Shown here: positions 4,800 through 5,737 of the stretch, one piece after another
How the letters are laid out: every line of letters starts with the position of its first letter
How positions within the stretch are numbered: the stretch's first letter is position 1
Source: Nitriliruptoraceae bacterium
GTDB lineage: Bacteria > Actinomycetota > Nitriliruptoria > Nitriliruptorales > Nitriliruptoraceae
NCBI GenBank assembly: GCA_007116505.1
Contig: SKII01000092.1
Span: 1 to 5,737, forward strand
DNA: 5,737 nucleotides
Direction: 5' to 3'
Notes under the pieces: generated by a model
Database searches by the model: none
Seen by the model: only the letters and a program-made list of their open reading frames with translations
What the model was told of the DNA's origin: nothing
Program-made: the position numbers and the translations under genes

Positions 4800-5737
4800 T
4801 CAGTAGGCGCGGGCGAAGACGACCCGACGCCCGTAGGCGGACGGCCGTCCGCACGCGACGCACGTCCCGGTCTCCTCCGGCCCCTCGGTCGGCACGCAGC
4901 GCGGCGTCGCCCGGGTGCGCTCCTGGATGGACTCCTCGCACGCCGGCTCGCCGCAGTGGAGCGCGTACGCGAAGCCGGTCGCGACCTGCGCCTCGAAGCT
5001 CGTGAGGTCGTCGACGTCGGAGGAGCGCTCCGCACGGAACGCCTCGGCACGGGCGACGAGCAGCCCGTGGTACGCGTCGAGCCGCTCGGGCATCCCCGCG
5101 ACGAGCTCGTCGACGGCGAGCGTGTGCTTCCGGGCGCGGCCGTCCTCGTCCTCGTCACCGACGCGCTGGGCGAGCACGACGACGCCGGCCTCGAGGTCGC
5201 GCGGGCCGAGCTCGACGCGGAACGGGGCCCCCTTGAGCTCCCAGTCGTTGAACTTGAAGCCGGGGCTCTGGTCGCGCGTGTCGACGTGCACGCGCACGCC
5301 GGCCACACGCAGCAGGCCAGCGATGCGCTCCGCCTCCGCCGTCGTCGCGCCGAGCGCGTCGCCGCGACCGATGGGGACGATGACGACCTGGTGGGGGGCG
5401 AGGCGAGGCGGCAGCACGAGACCACGGTCGTCGCCGTGCGCGAGGATGACCGCACCGATCATGCGGGTCGACATACCCCACGAGGTCGTGTGCGCGTGCT
5501 GCAGGGTGTTCTGCTCGTCCTGGAAGGTGATGTCGAACGCGCGGGCGAAGTTCGTCCCGAGGTAGTGCGACGTGCCCGACTGCAGCGCCTTCCCGTCGCG
5601 CATCATCCCCTCGATGGTGAAGGTGCGCATCGCGCCGGCGAAGCGCTCCCCCGGCGTCTTCTCGCCGCGGACCATCGGGATGGCGGCGACGTTGCGCGCG
5701 AACTCGTCGTACACGTCGAACATGCGCCGCGTCTCGA
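4800..5737 (-). CDS. proS: proline-tRNA ligase, archaeal/eukaryote type (ProS type 3), 5' truncated by window
   Basis: The enzyme charges tRNA-Pro with proline in the cytoplasm. The visible C-terminal part is at least 311 residues and the frame stays open to the right edge; the Met codon at 5723 is internal (ETRRM precedes it). Counting from that Met: FAGA 28-31 and KALQSGTSHYLGTNFARAFD 45-64; class II motif 3, TTSWGMSTRMIGA, at 79-91; the start of the anticodon-binding domain, PPRLAPHQVVIVPIG, at 105-119; and GFKFNDWELKGAPFRVELGP at 155-174. A cysteine-rich tail (C257, C262, C288, C291; C276 extra) and the ending VFARAY complete it. The missing bacterial editing-insert layout cannot be judged here, but the zinc tail and C-terminal tyrosine are hallmarks of the archaeal/eukaryote-type enzyme. 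It ends 8 nt before the phosphatase gene and is the most upstream visible member of the cluster; the promoter lies outside. Confidence 0.95.
   Translation of the reverse strand, partial: ETRRMFDVYDEFARNVAAIPMVRGEKTPGERFAGAMRTFTIEGMMRDGKALQSGTSHYLGTNFARAFDITFQDEQNTLQHAHTTSWGMSTRMIGAVILAHGDDRGLVLPPRLAPHQVVIVPIGRGDALGATTAEAERIAGLLRVAGVRVHVDTRDQSPGFKFNDWELKGAPFRVELGPRDLEAGVVVLAQRVGDEDEDGRARKHTLAVDELVAGMPERLDAYHGLLVARAEAFRAERSSDVDDLTSFEAQVATGFAYALHCGEPACEESIQERTRATPRCVPTEGPEETGTCVACGRPSAYGRRVVFARAY

Noticed and set aside
4792..4941. N-terminal extension of the phosphatase to 4941
   Set aside because: It overlaps the conserved zinc tail of ProS in another frame and has Arg-rich shadow composition; the family begins right at ATG 4791.
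1..5737. Defence system, phage, insertion sequence, CRISPR or tRNA
   Set aside because: No transposase, integrase, nuclease, toxin-antitoxin pair, spaced repeat array or cloverleaf was seen on either strand; the genes are housekeeping or conserved actinobacterial families.

Overview
The window is very GC-rich and almost entirely coding. Gene content points to a high-GC Actinomycetota genome, possibly a deep-branching class. The strongest pointers are a SCO1664-type protein, a DUF3090 protein and an MSMEG_4193-type phosphatase in a row, followed by recO and uppS. These families are largely actinobacterial, and recO next to uppS is also the mycobacterial arrangement. The lineage is an inference from gene content; no rRNA or other marker is present. 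No mobile element, CRISPR array or tRNA was seen.

Layout. Positions 1-261 hold the 3' end of a plus-strand gene of the DUF2071/YqjF type. It converges on everything else. The 80-bp convergent gap (262-341) is almost wholly a three-unit, 25-bp tandem repeat. Each unit can fold into a hairpin with a tetraloop, so it is probably a terminator.

From 342 to the right edge all genes lie on the minus strand and look like one transcription unit. In reading order (right to left) they are: archaeal/eukaryote-type prolyl-tRNA synthetase (start outside the window), histidine-phosphatase (MSMEG_4193 type), DUF3090 zinc-motif protein, SCO1664-type kinase-like protein, RecO, a small DUF4190-like membrane protein, undecaprenyl/polyprenyl diphosphate synthase (UppS), and a YiiM-like MOSC protein. 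Junctions are tight: gaps of 8, 11 and 10 nt, then 4-nt overlaps at SCO1664/recO, recO/DUF4190 and uppS/MOSC. The only longer internal gap is 64 nt, before uppS. It contains an inverted repeat that would pair with the uppS ribosome-binding site.

How the genes fit together. Known roles are translation (ProS), recombinational repair (RecO), lipid-carrier synthesis for the cell wall (UppS) and probably detoxification or cofactor chemistry (MOSC). The middle three genes form a conserved actinobacterial set with no established function. They pair a PI3/4-kinase-like fold with a histidine phosphatase and a small zinc-motif protein. This is the best candidate here for an undescribed biochemical system. 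The rest of the window looks like ordinary core genome.
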